Source of the DNA: Melastoma dodecandrum
Lineage: Eukaryota > Streptophyta > Magnoliopsida > Myrtales > Melastomataceae
Direction of reading: 5' to 3'
Assembly (NCBI GenBank): GCA_029817715.1
Contig: JARUPY010000538.1
Span: forward strand, 1 to 64,000
DNA length: 64,000 bases
Part shown: one piece after another, positions 22,330-35,100 of the stretch
Layout of the letters: every line of letters begins with the position of its first letter
How positions within the stretch are numbered: position 1 is the first letter of the stretch
Notes under the pieces: model-generated
What the model saw: the letters and a program-made list of their open reading frames with translations, nothing else
Told to the model about the DNA's origin: nothing
Database searches by the model: none
Translations under genes and position numbers: made by a program

Positions 22330-24660
22330 TTGAGTTTGGTATTGTTGGAGCAAAAGTATATTCTGCATTTCGAGGATATGCATTATTTGGTGGCTGACTA
22401 TGATGGAAATGAGTTTATGAAGGTGAAAATGCAATATATATGTTGTCCGGTAAATTTAAATCCAATTCTTTGGCCTTATCAGCAAATATTGATAATTCTC
22501 GGTTGTGGCATAGAAGAATGGGGCATATCAGTCTTACCACTTTGAAGAAGATGCATTCGGACGAATTGATTGTCGATCTTTCGGCCATTATTACGTACTC
22601 AAAAGTTTGTAGCGTTTACAAATACGGCAAGAAATCCGAACTTCCTTTTAAAGAAGCGAAGTGGAAATCAATAGAGAAACTTCAATTGATTCATTCAGAT
22701 GTGTGTGGTCCAATGAGTGTGCCTTCTTTGAATGTAATGTAAATAGGTACTTTTTGATCTTCATGAATGATTTTACATGTTTTTGTTAGATTTTTTAAGG
22801 CAAAAAGTGAATTTCTCAATGAGTTCATAAGTTTAAACAAATTGCTGAAAATCACTATGGTTGTAAATTAAAACACTGAAATCAAATAACGGAAGTGAAT
22901 ATACTTCTAGCGAGTTCACAAAAATTTGTACGCAAGTCGGGATCATTTAGTAGTTCACAATGCAATATTATCGCAGCAAAACGGGGTCAGTGAATGAAAA
23001 AAACATATTTATAATGGATATGTCAATGTGTTTGATGTTCGAAAGGGATTGCCCAAGGATTTTTGGGCTGAAACTGCGAACAATTCGGTTTGTCTTCTAA
23101 ATTTGCTACCGACCAAAGTTTTGAGAAATTCAACTCCGTTTGAAGCTTGGTTTGGAAAAAAATGCTTCTTGAATTATTTAAGGGTTTTTGGGAGTATTTG
23201 TTATACTCATATTTCGAAACAAAGGAGAGATAAGCAGGTCATCGAGCTAAAAAAAAATATTTTCCTCGGTCAACATAAGTTTGACGTTTGACGAAAATTA
23301 GAAGTGAGATTGGCCAGTTGAAAAAACAAGCGTTGGGTCTTCGAGAAACGAACATGTGTGGGGATTAAGAATTGTGCAGGATGTCTATCATAGATGTAAT
23401 TTGATCGTACAAGCTCCCGATTCTTATAAAGTTGCTTCAATGAATGTTAATTGGAGATCAGCCATGTAAAAAGAAATTGATTTGATTAATAAAAATCGTA
23501 CTTGGGATCTCGTTGAGAGATCATCTGATAAAAGGTAATCTAAGTAAAGTGGATTTATAGAACAAAGCCAAATGCCGATAATTTCGTAAACAAATTCAAA
23601 GCTCGAATGGTTGAGAAGGGATATTCTCAGGAAGCAGGAGTTGATTTCTTTGTTACCTTCGCAATGGTTGCAAGGCATGACATTATTAGGATGTTGATCG
23701 CACTTGCAGCAAAGCTTGGAAAATTTTTCATCTCGACATGAAGTCATCATTCTTAAATGGTTATCTCAATGAGGAAATCTTTGTATAGCAGCCCGATGGG
23801 TTTACCATAGATGGATGCAAAGAGAAAGTTTATTTGCTTCGCAAGGTGCTTTATGGTTTGAAACAAGCTCCTCATTCGTGGTACATCAGGATTGATTCAT
23901 ATCTCTTATAGAAGGATTTTTGTAGAAACAAGAAGGAAGCAACACTTTACATGAAAAAGCCGTAGGGTAAAGTGTTACTTATAGTTTCTTAGATATAGAT
24001 GATTTGCTTATCACATGGGAGACAAAACGAAAGTAGATCGATTCAAGCTCGACACAGCCAAAGAGTTCAAAATGTCGAACTTGGGGCCAATAAATTCATC
24101 AAGAGGATGATTTCTTTTTTTTTTTTTGCTCAAAAGAAGTATGCCATAGCCCTATAGAAAAGATTCGAGATGAATGGAGCAAAATGAGTTCCGACTCATC
24201 TTGTGGCTAATTTGAAGGTGGTAAAGGATGAAGAAAGTGATACGACTGATGTGACATTGTCTAGAAGTATTATCGAAAGTTTGTTGTATTTATTGGCATC
24301 GCGTCCGGACCTAATGTTCACGCCCAGTTATTTGTCTAAATTTATGCAATTTTTGAGCCAAATCCGTCTTTGTGCAGCGAAAAGAGTGTTGACGTATGTC
24401 AAAGCTACGACTTGTTTTGGTATTTGGTTTGTGAAGAATGAAAGTTCAAACCACCTAGGTTTTTGCGATAATGATCGGGTTGGAAGTATGGAGGACTCGA
24501 AAAGCATGTCGGGCTTTACATTCTCGTTTGGAAGTGGAGTTTTTTATTGGAATTTAAAAAAGTAAGAAGGCGTAACTCAATCCTCAACTGAGTCCAAGTA
24601 TGTTTCAATTGTAGCGGCCAACAATCATGCGATATGGTTGAGAAAAAAATGCTATTATTT
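22330..24660 (+). pseudogene. Decayed Ty1/copia retrotransposon polyprotein
   Basis: Ordered pieces of a copia pol occur in shifting frames with many stops. They are a GAG-pre-integrase motif (LWHRRMGHISLTTLKKMHSD, about 22500), the integrase start (LIHSDVCGPMS), integrase (LPKDFWAETANNSVCLLNLL, about 23050), reverse transcriptase ([12 protein letters not shown], about 23860) and RNase H with FTFSFGSGVFYW near 24515 and QSSTESKY near 24590. The frame shifts repeatedly and in-frame stops are common, so it is non-functional. No flanking LTR pair was recognised. Confidence 0.85.
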
Positions 24661-27150
24661 TAAAGTTTAAAGATAATGACCAACTCATAATTGAAATATT
24701 TATAAAAATAATCACATTTAAATTTTATTTTTTATAATTTCTTGATTAACTATTTTTGCTAAAAATTCATCTCACAAAATCAAATTTGTAAAACAACATA
24801 GTCACGCAATTTTAATCTATATTGTGACAACATATGCTAATAAATATATTTTGTGTCTTATTTATTGTAAAACAAACTTTTCCATAACAAATATAAATTT
24901 CGTCTCAAGAAGTAGTGTTATTGAAACATAATTTATTTCGTTAATATATATTTTTGTCCGAATAACTCATATTTGTTGTTGTAACCAGTGAAACTTAGCT
25001 ACAATTTAAGCACCGTCTCGTAAACGTTCATGTAAATACCCCAAATTTCTAATCTACTCAGCCAAGGCGTATTGCATTGTCAAATATTCCACGACGAAAA
25101 GAGGAGATGAAATTATCGAACGAAGGCACTCTCTACCGATCTTGTTCTGTGCTTCTAAACCCATACAGTGCAGAAATTTAATGTTTGGGCTCACAAACAA
25201 TTTTAAATAAAAGTTTTCCAAACAGCATAAGTATTTTACAAGTAAAGTTAATTGTAGTGCCATTCCCCGAAATCATTTGTTTTACGCATCCATTTAGCCA
25301 TGATTTTCTTTTAGATTCCCGTGATTTTTATAATGAATTATTTTCTTTGCACCGAATCCTCCAATTTCATGAAATTATCTTTACCACCATTCATGGAATG
25401 TTGCTTTATTATTTGCTTACCTTTTTTTTAAGAAATTGGCCATTGCTTTGATTATTTGCTTACCCTAATTATTTGCTTCTGACATTGCTTGCCCTTTTAT
25501 TATTCTGACTATTTGCAACCGTATTAATTACACATTCAAAGTTTTGGGTTCGGACAGCTGGTGGCAGAAATCTTTGCCAAAGAACTTCCACTGCCTTGGT
25601 GTGAAGCTCATGACAGACTGGCTCACAAAGTTGGCCATCCAACAACGTGATGATGAGTCAAGAAATTCGCCTTGTGGTCAATTCAACGGCCTCCAATGCT
25701 GAGCACCCCAAACGACTCGTCTTCCATATCGTAACGACTAGAATCAACCCGACTTGATGACGAACATCAAGGATGCGTTTTCCTTGCACCGGAGAAAACG
25801 GATTTTTCGGAACCCACATTAATCCCACAATCACCGATTATTTACAAATAATTATCCCAAAGGATCTCACCCACTAACCTCGCAGATTTTTTCTCTGACA
25901 GACGTACAAAAAAGGGAATACTCACACACTGACCGTCGCCCAAACTCTGACGCTCAGGCTACTCTCCTCTTAGACCACGTCCCCCAAGGTGAGACACAGT
26001 CACAATGGCGGCAGCGAGACCCCCCATAAAACCAGCCCAACCATAATCGTTTCCAACACAAAAAGGACGTTAGCATCACCAACCTGATTCAAGGAACCAT
26101 GCCAGCGACGAGAAGCAATGCCAAACTTGACGCCGCACCTCTTGCTGCTTAACAGACGGTCTTTTCAACCGAAGCAACGAATTTCTTCACAACCCGATCC
26201 CATAGTCGAATAAAAGATAGGTGTACGAAACTTTTCGCGAGTGCGTATTAGCACCGCGAGAAGTCATTTTGTCTTCTAATATATTTACTTGTTTGTACAG
26301 GAAAATTAGCCCAGTACCCCAAAGCGGTAATCAGTGCCAAAAGTCGTCCCCTCCTCCGCTAGCTTCCCGGCGCTGGGGTCGAACCATCGTCATCAAGCGT
26401 TGCAGCTTTCATTCTCCACGCCAAAGGCCCCCTTTTGCTCGGTACCTTAACCAACCCATCGAGCTCGGCTTTGGACGGACAACCCTAACATGCCCAGCCG
26501 CCTCGTTTTCCTTGGAATCCCGACCTACTAAATGATCATCCCTGCTGACACTGAACCCGGGCGCATCAAACATCCCCTGACCATATCGGACCCGTTGCAA
26601 CGCTTCCTTGACAGGCTCCTTACCTCAGATCTAAGGTCTTCAATGGCCGACTCCTTTCTAGTCACCCGCTTCTCCTCCCAGCGACCAGCAATCTGGATCC
26701 GTTGGCAATGACCCAACCTCCTATCTCGCCCATCCCATGGCAGAATCAGGGAACCCACGAGGTGAAAGTCTGTTTCCCTGCCCCTCTGTTTGATTGTTTC
26801 ATTTATTTTATTATTATTATTATCATTTTAAAAAGAAAATCCTCCCGTAACTTGTTTTAATTTATTGTTTTAATGTTTTATTGTAATAGTCATTACTATT
26901 ATTATTATTACTATTTTTAACGACGTCTCAACATTTTTTTTACATAGATTCAATCTTTGATATTACCTTTTTTTTCTCTCTTTTTTTTTATTTTTTTTAT
27001 GGTTTTACGTAAACCTATTTGGCATCGTGATTTTTTTTAATAATAAACATATTATTTAAAAAAAAAATTATAATTACCTTTAACTTACAAAATGAAATTT
27101 GATAATGCTTTATGTTGCGTTAAAAAATGATTTAATCCCAATCTTCTTAC
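24661..27150. other. No gene recognised; AT-rich with a GC-richer island
   Basis: 24661-25560 is AT-rich with nothing recognisable. About 25560-26760 is more GC-rich and may be another degraded element, but no domain could be assigned. 26780-27140 is a simple AT-rich stretch with (ATT)n and T runs. Confidence 0.4.
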
Positions 27151-27479
27151 TTCTTTTACATGTGCAACATCTGTTTGATCCCGAGCATGCCCGGGAAAGA
27201 ATTCATAGGGACAAAGCTTGAAGATGGAGGCGCACGGGGAAACCCGTGGTGGAAATACGTCTCGAAAGCGGTCCCAACTAACAAGCCTGGTCGATGTAAA
27301 GCCATTTCGGCGGGCCTCAGGTACATGAGGGAGGTGCGGACCTCCCGTTTTTCTTTATTTCCACATGTAACGGGTCGTGGGCCCAAGTGCATAGGCCTAC
27401 GATCATCACCCTTCCCCGCCCCCTTTGATCTCCATAATTGTCTGCGCCTGTCCGCATGCCTTATGCCCATAGTTTTATC

Positions 27480-27780
27480 GTCGCATGTTATTTGTAAAAC
27501 AAATAAACATGAGTTCGGGCCCAAAAAAGCTCGAATCGGGTCCAACGCCCGTAAAACAGAGACATGAGTTCGAAGTGATGCCCGGATCGGGTCCAACGCC
27601 CGTTAATCAAAAATAAATTTTTTGGAGCAAACGTCACCTTTTCGCATGTCTAAGTGTAAGAGTCAGTAATTAAGGATCATCGAACCACTTTTTTTTCCGA
27701 CTTAAAACAGATTTTATAAATAAAGTCGGTGGCGACTCCGTATAGTTTACCCAGGTTAAACAACAATAACTTTTTTTTAC
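27480..27780. mobile_element. LTR-retrotransposon remnant (Ty3/gypsy-like end)
   Basis: The string AGTCGGTGGCGACTCCG at about 27724-27740 resembles the end-of-LTR and primer-binding-site zone of many plant gypsy elements. It is preceded by a 51-bp tandem duplication: ATCGGGTCCAACGCCCGT at 27535-27552 and again at 27586-27603. A degenerate relative of the AGTAA-GGATCATCGAA part occurs near 31410-31440. No coding domain is attached. Confidence 0.4.
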
Positions 27781-28617
27781 GGAGATATTTTGGATGAGGA
27801 ACTGACGACGCGAGCCGCTCCCGATTTCTCCCGAAAGTCGCTTCTTCGGATCATGCTTCGCCTTTCGCCTGCGGCCTCTTAGGAAAATAGAGACGGTCGG
27901 CGAGGGCCCGAGCAGGCCCAGTTAGAAACTCAGGGAGGGATCACCCAATTCCCTTCCGCAGCGTCCGACGCTCGAGTCGTGACGTCGACCTGTTGGGCCT
28001 TGGGTAGCGGCCCCGAATCCTCAGGTCATTCGAACTGCCACGCACGTGCTAGGCCGGAAGGCGCGCATACAGTTCAGATTCAAACAGGGTGAGGAAAATG
28101 GTAAGAAAGGCTAAACTTAACTAGTTGGTGACATTTATGGTTGCGAGAGAAATGAAAATTTATCTTCCTTGCACGATCTTCGTCTTCTTTTGCATAAGAA
28201 GGTTGCGAGATACGTCACGGAAAGACTCGGCTTTTTGCAAGTTCAGTCTATCCGAAAGCATCTCTATTCACTAAGAGCTAATTTGTCATACAAACAACCG
28301 ACATGATCCGCCGTTAGCACATAAAGATAGACTGTGAGGTCCCTAACGACCGGCGACTCCACATGGGCAAGTTTTAAAGAAACAGACCGACTGGGGTGCG
28401 CGCCCATGATGTAAGAACTATGAACCACTCGTTCATGGAAGAGTGTTCTCGTTCCATAAGACTTCGCTGATCCTACGGCTGGAATTTCATTGCTAGAAAA
28501 ACTTTAGTCCTCCTTGTAGATAATAAGATCCCCTCTTTTGGACCATCTCGAACCTTATCCTTTCTTTAGTGTTATCTCTTCGCTCTCAGAAAAATTTCGG
28601 CTCTCCCATTTCTAATT

Positions 28618-29179
28618 GCCACCGTCACGACTGACGCAGCGAGCCTCGGGTCGCTCTTCTTATGGCCATCGTCATCCTCACGTCCTCCTGTGAGTTTTGT
28701 CTCGTTCAAATTGACAGCAGCTGGACAGAGCTCCGCTGCCCTGAGGAGTTCGCGATTCCGCATCTCTTGTTTGGTTAGTAGTTAATAAACGAGTCGTCCC
28801 TTAATCAGTTTGTTATATTGGAGAGAATAATTTGGAGTTCTGGGACTTAGGCGAGGCCCGAGACAGTGGATAAAGTGTGCGAGATAGTGAGGAAGCAGCT
28901 CGCGGTCCCTCCTGAGACCGAGCTCACTCAGGATTCTAAGTTCGCCTCCCTCGGAGCCGACTCTCTTGACACGGTGCGTAGCGAGAGATTCATCCGAGCC
29001 CCTTCCCCTTTTCACACGTGACAATGCTGGAGTTGTTGGTGACACAGGTGGAGATAGTGATGGCGCTGGAGGAAGAGTTTGGGATCGGGGTCGAGGAGGA
29101 GAGCTCCCAGAACATTACGACGGTACAGGAGGTCGCCGACTTGATCGAGAAGCTTGTGCAGAAGAAGCCGGATGCCTGA
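28618..29179 (+). CDS. ACP: Plastid acyl carrier protein (5-prime end uncertain)
   Basis: Carries growing acyl chains on a phosphopantetheine arm in plastid type II fatty-acid synthesis. Three exons join in frame: about 28618-28773 (transit peptide, ending SSRFRISCL), 28851-28973 ([13 protein letters not shown], then [11 protein letters not shown]) and 29048-29179 ([20 protein letters not shown] to QKKPDA and stop). The prosthetic-group serine is in GADSLDT. The intron inside DSLDT/VEIVM fits plant ACP genes. Oddity: where the N-terminus should begin (family starts often read MAxVT) the codon before GCC ACC GTC ACG is ATT at 28615-28617. The frame runs back to a stop with no ATG. Either the start is mutated or a further exon lies upstream; a usable acceptor CTCTCAG ends at 28590. 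Confidence 0.75.
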
Positions 29180-30467
29180 GGACCCGAGAATGCTTCGGTC
29201 AGCATGCTCGACTCGGGGGTAGTTTAGAGAGACTTCTCTTTTAAGGTCAAGTGATGGACGGGAGATATGGGCATGTCGGGCCGCATCGATTTGTCATCTT
29301 GGCGTTGAATTAGTTCTTGCTGAAATTTTCGATAATTCTTGTTGTTGGACTGCATTATTTTTGGAAGCTTCATTTAACTAATTTTTATTTTTGGAACAAA
29401 TCTAATTTCCTTGATTTTAGATAGTTCGAAAATTTTTAGATTTAATCTATAGATCTTGATTTAAAGAAAGATTAAATGCTTATATAACTTTTGTAAAAAG
29501 TAAATTACATATGGATTATTTTTAGCTCATTTTACTAAAATTTTCAAGAGATTATTATTCTAAAAATGTCATAAATGTTTTTTAAGAATGTGATAAAATA
29601 AAAGAGCGGCCGAGCAATCCTCCTTTCCTGAATGAAAACGAACTGTCCAGCTCTTGAATCGATCGATCAAAGTATAGTCGGATGGCTTGCGAGCTGTATA
29701 TATTATATAATACTAAATCTAGGCTAGGATAAAAAATAGACATCTCATAAACAAAGTTCTAAATCTAGTTGAACATGACACCGTGAATTAATTCTAACGC
29801 TCATTAGACATGCTTAACGGCCGTTAAATATGTTTCCTCGATTAGTTTGTCTTAGCCACAGCGTCATTTATTATTAACCTTGTCTGACTTATGGGGACAA
29901 CACGCTACTATAATTGAACTGCCACCTTATATCATAACTAATTTTATAATTGATTTTGAGTACCACGACACAATCCCATGAGGCCGGTCTCTAACATTAT
30001 GCGAATTGGAGAAGGGGGGGAAAAAGTACATCATTGATTATTTCACGGGATCGCCTCCTTGTGGCACTAGTCTGCAAAAAGTATTTTCTCAAAGACAATC
30101 CACCCGACACAATCACAGAAAGGAAGGAAGGTTTGAGGTGATGGAACCACCCTTCCTTGCCCGACAGAAGGACACCCATCTCCAGAGGTTAATTCCTTCA
30201 CATGAGGAGGCAGATCGAATGAAATGCTGTTGGACGACAAGTGGATACAAGTAAGGGATTCCCAGTTTGACGAAATTATTACCATCCCTGTTGCAGAAAT
30301 CAGCCAAGGCTCCAACATCCTTTCGATGTCTGCCGCGATGTCAAGGAGGGAAGAGTAGAAAACCAGTAGGCTCCTCGTTTACACCGGCGTACCAGAAGTT
30401 GCAGCAGGCTCCGACTTCCCCAAATAATCACTCCAACCTTCCATACAACTGTAGCAGCAAATGCCAA
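29180..30467. other. Intergenic, no gene seen
   Basis: 3-prime flank of the ACP gene, then AT-rich DNA. Short ORFs around 30000-30320 do not match a family I know. Confidence 0.45.
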
Positions 30468-30735
30468 GCTTCCAGTCGATGGTGACAGTGAACTCCAGTC
30501 TTCAAGTCGACAGCTCCTAGTCGACAATGACAGCAAACTTCAAGCTTCCAGTCGAGGGTGACAGCAATTACCAGGCTTCCAGTTTACAGCTCCCAGTCGA
30601 TGGTAGCAGTGAATTCTAAGATTCCAGTCGACAGGTTCCAGTCGACGGTAACAGCAAATCCTAAGCTCCTGCTCGATGGCAGCAACAAACTCCAAGCTTC
30701 CAGTCGATGGCAGCAGCGAATTCCAGCTCCCGACT
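30468..30735. repeat. Minisatellite with CAGTCGA(C/T) core
   Basis: Degenerate tandem units of about 31 bp (CAAGCTTCCAGTCGATGG, then a CAGCAAACTC-type end) alternate with longer units of about 45 bp that carry an extra GTTCCAGTCGAC half. Roughly seven units are present. They create an open frame on both strands that is not a gene. Confidence 0.65.
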
Positions 30736-31600
30736 TCAACTACAAATTTCCTATCCAATCGTCTATAGCAATTGCAGACATACGATAGTAGACAGTGAGA
30801 ATTATGCGACTCCAAGATTTCCATCTTCCTTCTCTGTTTTGCATTAAAAATACGATGAAAAACTCGGACTCATTCGAAGAATCGAAATTCAGTTCGATTA
30901 CTTCAACACGGTAAGACATGCATTATTATTCCAAATTTGGGTGAATTGCGTTCAAATTTAATCGATACTAATACATTTTGCGATATCTGTTTTGTTTGTA
31001 ATTGAGGTCAACGATCCGGACTAAACACAATTAACATGGACCTGCAAACAAAGACATCTCATTTGAAATTGCAGAATGATCAACTTTTGCGGGACACACA
31101 ACTCTCAATAAATATCGATCTTAGTTCTAATTATTATAATTCAAATCAGACCTTTCTGACCATTTTCTCATCTTCTTTGCATGAACATCAGATAATAATT
31201 TTGATTCGATAAGACAAATCCTAAGGACCCATCGCACCCATAAAGGAGTCCCTAAAGACGTTGCTCAAGACGGAATGTCGCATGAGGATCAATCCACAAT
31301 GAAAATGCTTTAGAGGTTCCAACCGACATTTCGATTGGGCCTAAGGTAAGAAGGGATACGTGGCTTTCCAAAGTTCTGAGTCTTTTTGTAGTAGCGTGAA
31401 TATAAGAGTTAGTAAGTAAGAATCATCGAAATATTTAAATTAATTTTATAAAAAATAAGTTGACCACGACTTCTTACAGCTTAGGTAACGACTTTTCAAG
31501 ACCATACAAATCGCTCTTACTCAGGAAATTATGTTCTTGAATTATTAGTATCTGTAAATTTCGATATATGGGAAGATATTTTCCTTTCCTTTAACTAATC
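30736..31600. other. Intergenic, upstream of the CPL3-like gene
   Basis: No gene seen. A segment near 31390-31510 resembles the gypsy-like end found near 27650-27750 and is probably an older remnant. The CPL3 promoter and leader should lie in about 31600-32150; a C run is at about 31761-31770. Confidence 0.4.
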
Positions 31601-32155
31601 GTTGAAAGAGCAACTATTCATAACCCAAGATTTTCGAAAATGATCGTTTTTCTATTCGTTCGAGTCCACTGGGGGAGACAGAATCCCAGGACGACGGTCG
31701 AGATCGCTGACGTGTACGGTGGAGATTCGAGGATCCAATCTCATGTTCCCACCCTGCTCCCCCCCCCCCTCCTGCTATAAATGACAAACAATCTCCGGTC
31801 GTCTCGGTTCTTCCTCTCCTCCTTTTCTCGAATCCTCCGTCTCGCTGTTTATTTAACCAAACCAAACTCTCTTTTCCTCCCATCGACCGGAATAGGGACG
31901 ACAACAGCCGCCCTCATCCTTGTGGATCTTCTATCGCCAATTTGTTATGCATTCCTAACTTTTAGGGAACTTCGAAAAGAAATCTTCGTAATTGGGACGA
32001 GGAGGAACTGTTTGCGGGTTGGGGATCTGAAATCTTATAATTATAATTCACCTATAACTTCAACAAGCTTTGATTTTTGGTGGTGGGTTTTGATCTGTGG
32101 ACTGTTAATTTTCGTGGGTTTGGATCGGATTTGGGTGTCCAAACCCTAATTTTGG

Positions 32156-35100
32156 ATGCCGAGGGAAGGGCGGTTGTTGGGGAGGGGGAAGTGGAGGAAG
32201 GGGATATTTCGGATTCGGCGTCGTTAGAGGAGATTAGTGCGTCGGATTTCAAGGAGGAGGACGTGAAGTGGGCAGGGGTTGGTGAGGGGTGAGTACCTAA
32301 GGCTAGGGGTTTGGACGATGCAGGAGTTGTACAAGTATCAGATCATGCAAGGGTATGCTTCTGGCCTGCATAACCTCGCCTGGGCACAGGCAGTGAAGAA
32401 TAAGCCGCTGAATGAGGTGCTTGATATGGAGGTTGATAAGGATGGTAAGGAAAAGGATGGGAGTTCAATGAAGGGGGACACGAAGGTTGTGATTGATGAA
32501 TACAATGACGAGGTTCTCGAGAAAGAGGAGGGTGAAATTGAGGAAGGGGAGCTTGGAGTGGAGATTGACTCGGGTAATAAGGGAAATGAAGAGGAGAGTT
32601 CAAAGGATATGAAGCTGGAGGATGCTGATGATGTTTGTGAAGATGAGATTGATATGGATGAAGATGAGATTGGCCGGAGGTTGCTCTCATTTCAGGAGGC
32701 TCTGGACAGCGTTATGTCTGCCAATGCGGAGATGTAAGATTAATCGGGCATGATTTGTCTTAGTATGTATGACATGAAGTCGATTTTCCCTTCAGAGTGC
32801 TTCTGTTCGAAGATTGGATTCAATTAATTTTGGTTGGACTCTTTCTGTTGTAGATCATTTGAGGAAGTTTGTTGCCAGCTCCACAACTGTTTGGAGAATT
32901 TGCGGGAGGTGGTTTTAGTAAAAGACCTTCCTGCGAAAGATGCTCTTGTCGAACTTTTCTTTTCTGCTGTCCAGTCGGTTTACGCAGTAAGCTGCTCAAT
33001 TCCAATAAGTGTTTTGAACTGTGTTGTTTGTGGAGTGGAACCGTTGGTCAATGAACGTTTTTACTGCATGGAGTCCTCAGTCTGGATTTATTTATTGCAG
33101 GATTTTTGCTCTTTGAATGAAGGCCAAAAGGATTTGAACAAAGAGATTTTCTTTCGGTGATCACTCTTATTTTCAACAGCTGGCTTTTAAAGGTTGTTCT
33201 TACTGCTATCCTGACATTTGGTTCTTGTAGGTTTCTTTCCCAGGTTAAGAGCAATCGCCCTTCTTTTCTTTCAGCTGAACTGAGGATTGAGGTTTTGCAC
33301 CTGTGCTTTTGCTTATTTTCTGACTGAGAAACTCCTAAATGCGGCAACTTAAGTTTACTCCTTTTTGTCTTCCAGGTTGAAGACATGGTGCGAGTTACAA
33401 CTCCTGTTTCTACTTTATCCACCGCTAAATCTCATGATGGAGATGAAGAGGTGCAATCTTCGAAATTGACTGCAGAGAAAAGTCTTGATCCTTCTGTAGG
33501 CAATGTCACCACTGCCAAATTGGTTCCCAGTGATTTATTAGCTCTCCAATCCACAGCTGTTAATCAGAGAACTGTTGCAGTGGAAGGCCCAAGAAATGGA
33601 CTGGTCAGGGGCAGAGGAATGTTGTTACCTTTGCTAGATCTTCACAAGGATCATGTTGAAGACAGCCTCCCGTCTCCTACTCAACAGGCACCTTCATCTA
33701 TTCCCTTTGCCCGGGCAACTGTTGTAGACAGTATGTTTAAACAAGGCATTAACGTTAGCAAGTCATGGGCTGAACCAGACGAAGAAAGGGTGCAGCCATA
33801 TGAAAATGATGCCCTCAAAGCTGTTTCATCTTATCAACGGAAATTTGGTCAAAGTTCTTTCTTCTCTTTTGACGACCTTCCAAGTCCCACGCCTTCAGAG
33901 GAGCATGATAATCAGGATGGTGGTACTGGTAGTGAAGTCTCCAGTTCAACTGTTCCTATGTCTAAATCCCTAAGTGTCCCTGTTCTGAGCCGGCCAAGTC
34001 CCGCTTTGGCTCTCCACAACAACAAGCCTGGTGCACAAGGTCCGTCCGCTGCCCAGGTTGTCTCAACTATTGCCTCTGGACCAAGTCATCCTGTTAAATC
34101 GTCAATAAAGAGTAGGGATCCGAGGCTTAGGTTTGCGTCTCCTGATTCTGGACCAGCTGACGTTAACCAGCGGCATATGTCTGTAATAAGTTCTGCTCCA
34201 AAAGCCGATCCTGTTGGGGTAACTATGGCTTCAACGAAGGAGTGCAGCTCTGACGGTCTTATTGTAAATGGTCCTCCACTGAAGAGGCCTAAAAATGGCT
34301 TGGAGAATGCAGGCATGATAAATGGTGTGAAATCTGGTGGCTGGATAGATGGAATTGATTCTAGCAGCAGTGGGTTCCAGTTGAACAATACACATCAATT
34401 TGCTGAAAGGTCATGTGATCTGAGAAAGGGGAATTATGGTGTGATGCCTTCAAATTATATGGCTAAAGCTAGTAGTAATCTGTTGAATGGCAATGGAGTG
34501 ACAGGTTCGATGATTATTCAACCTGAAATTTCCGGAGTTCCCAGCGGAAGTATGGTGTCTTCTTTGCCTGCTTTACTGAAAGGAATAGCTGTTGATCCAA
34601 CTCTATTAATGAATATCATTAAGATGGGACAACAGGGATCTGCTGGAGACGCAGCCATTGATCCTTCTAAAATAATGGGTAATTTAAATCCTGCAATTGG
34701 AGCAACAGCAAAACCGAGTGCTTTGCCACTTGTGGGCGCAGGGATGTTGCATAAGCCCCCTGGAACACCTAACACATTAACTCAGGCGGTGGGCACCTAA
34801 ACATTTTTTCATGCAGAGCATTTGAACTATTCTTTGCAGTTTATTTTCACAAAATGTGATGCTCTATTCAGATTTTGGCTTACCTGAATCCCTATCCATG
34901 ATTGTTGCAATATTTGAAGCATCTCTGAAAGGATCTGTTTGTACTTTTTCAGAGTTTTGAATAAAGAATGAATTTTGATTTTACTGGGTCAGAGTAAGAG
35001 GAAACTAGGACAATTGCATTAATAGTTTCTTAGGGATCATAATTTTGTGGAACATCAATGAGGCAGTTCTTTTTCTGACCCTTGGTTCTTGATTAAATGT

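Noticed and set aside
26221..26758. Possible gag or LINE fragment in the GC-rich patch
   Set aside because: No zinc knuckle, reverse transcriptase or other motif could be identified in any frame.
27160..27596. Overlapping 135- and 146-codon ORFs on opposite strands
   Set aside because: No recognisable family. They overlap an LTR-like remnant and run through one another, as expected by chance in GC-richer DNA.
32282..32304. A tiny intron to explain the CPL3 frame change (GTGAGT to AG)
   Set aside because: It would be only 13-18 bases long, below the size plants can splice; a homopolymer indel is simpler.
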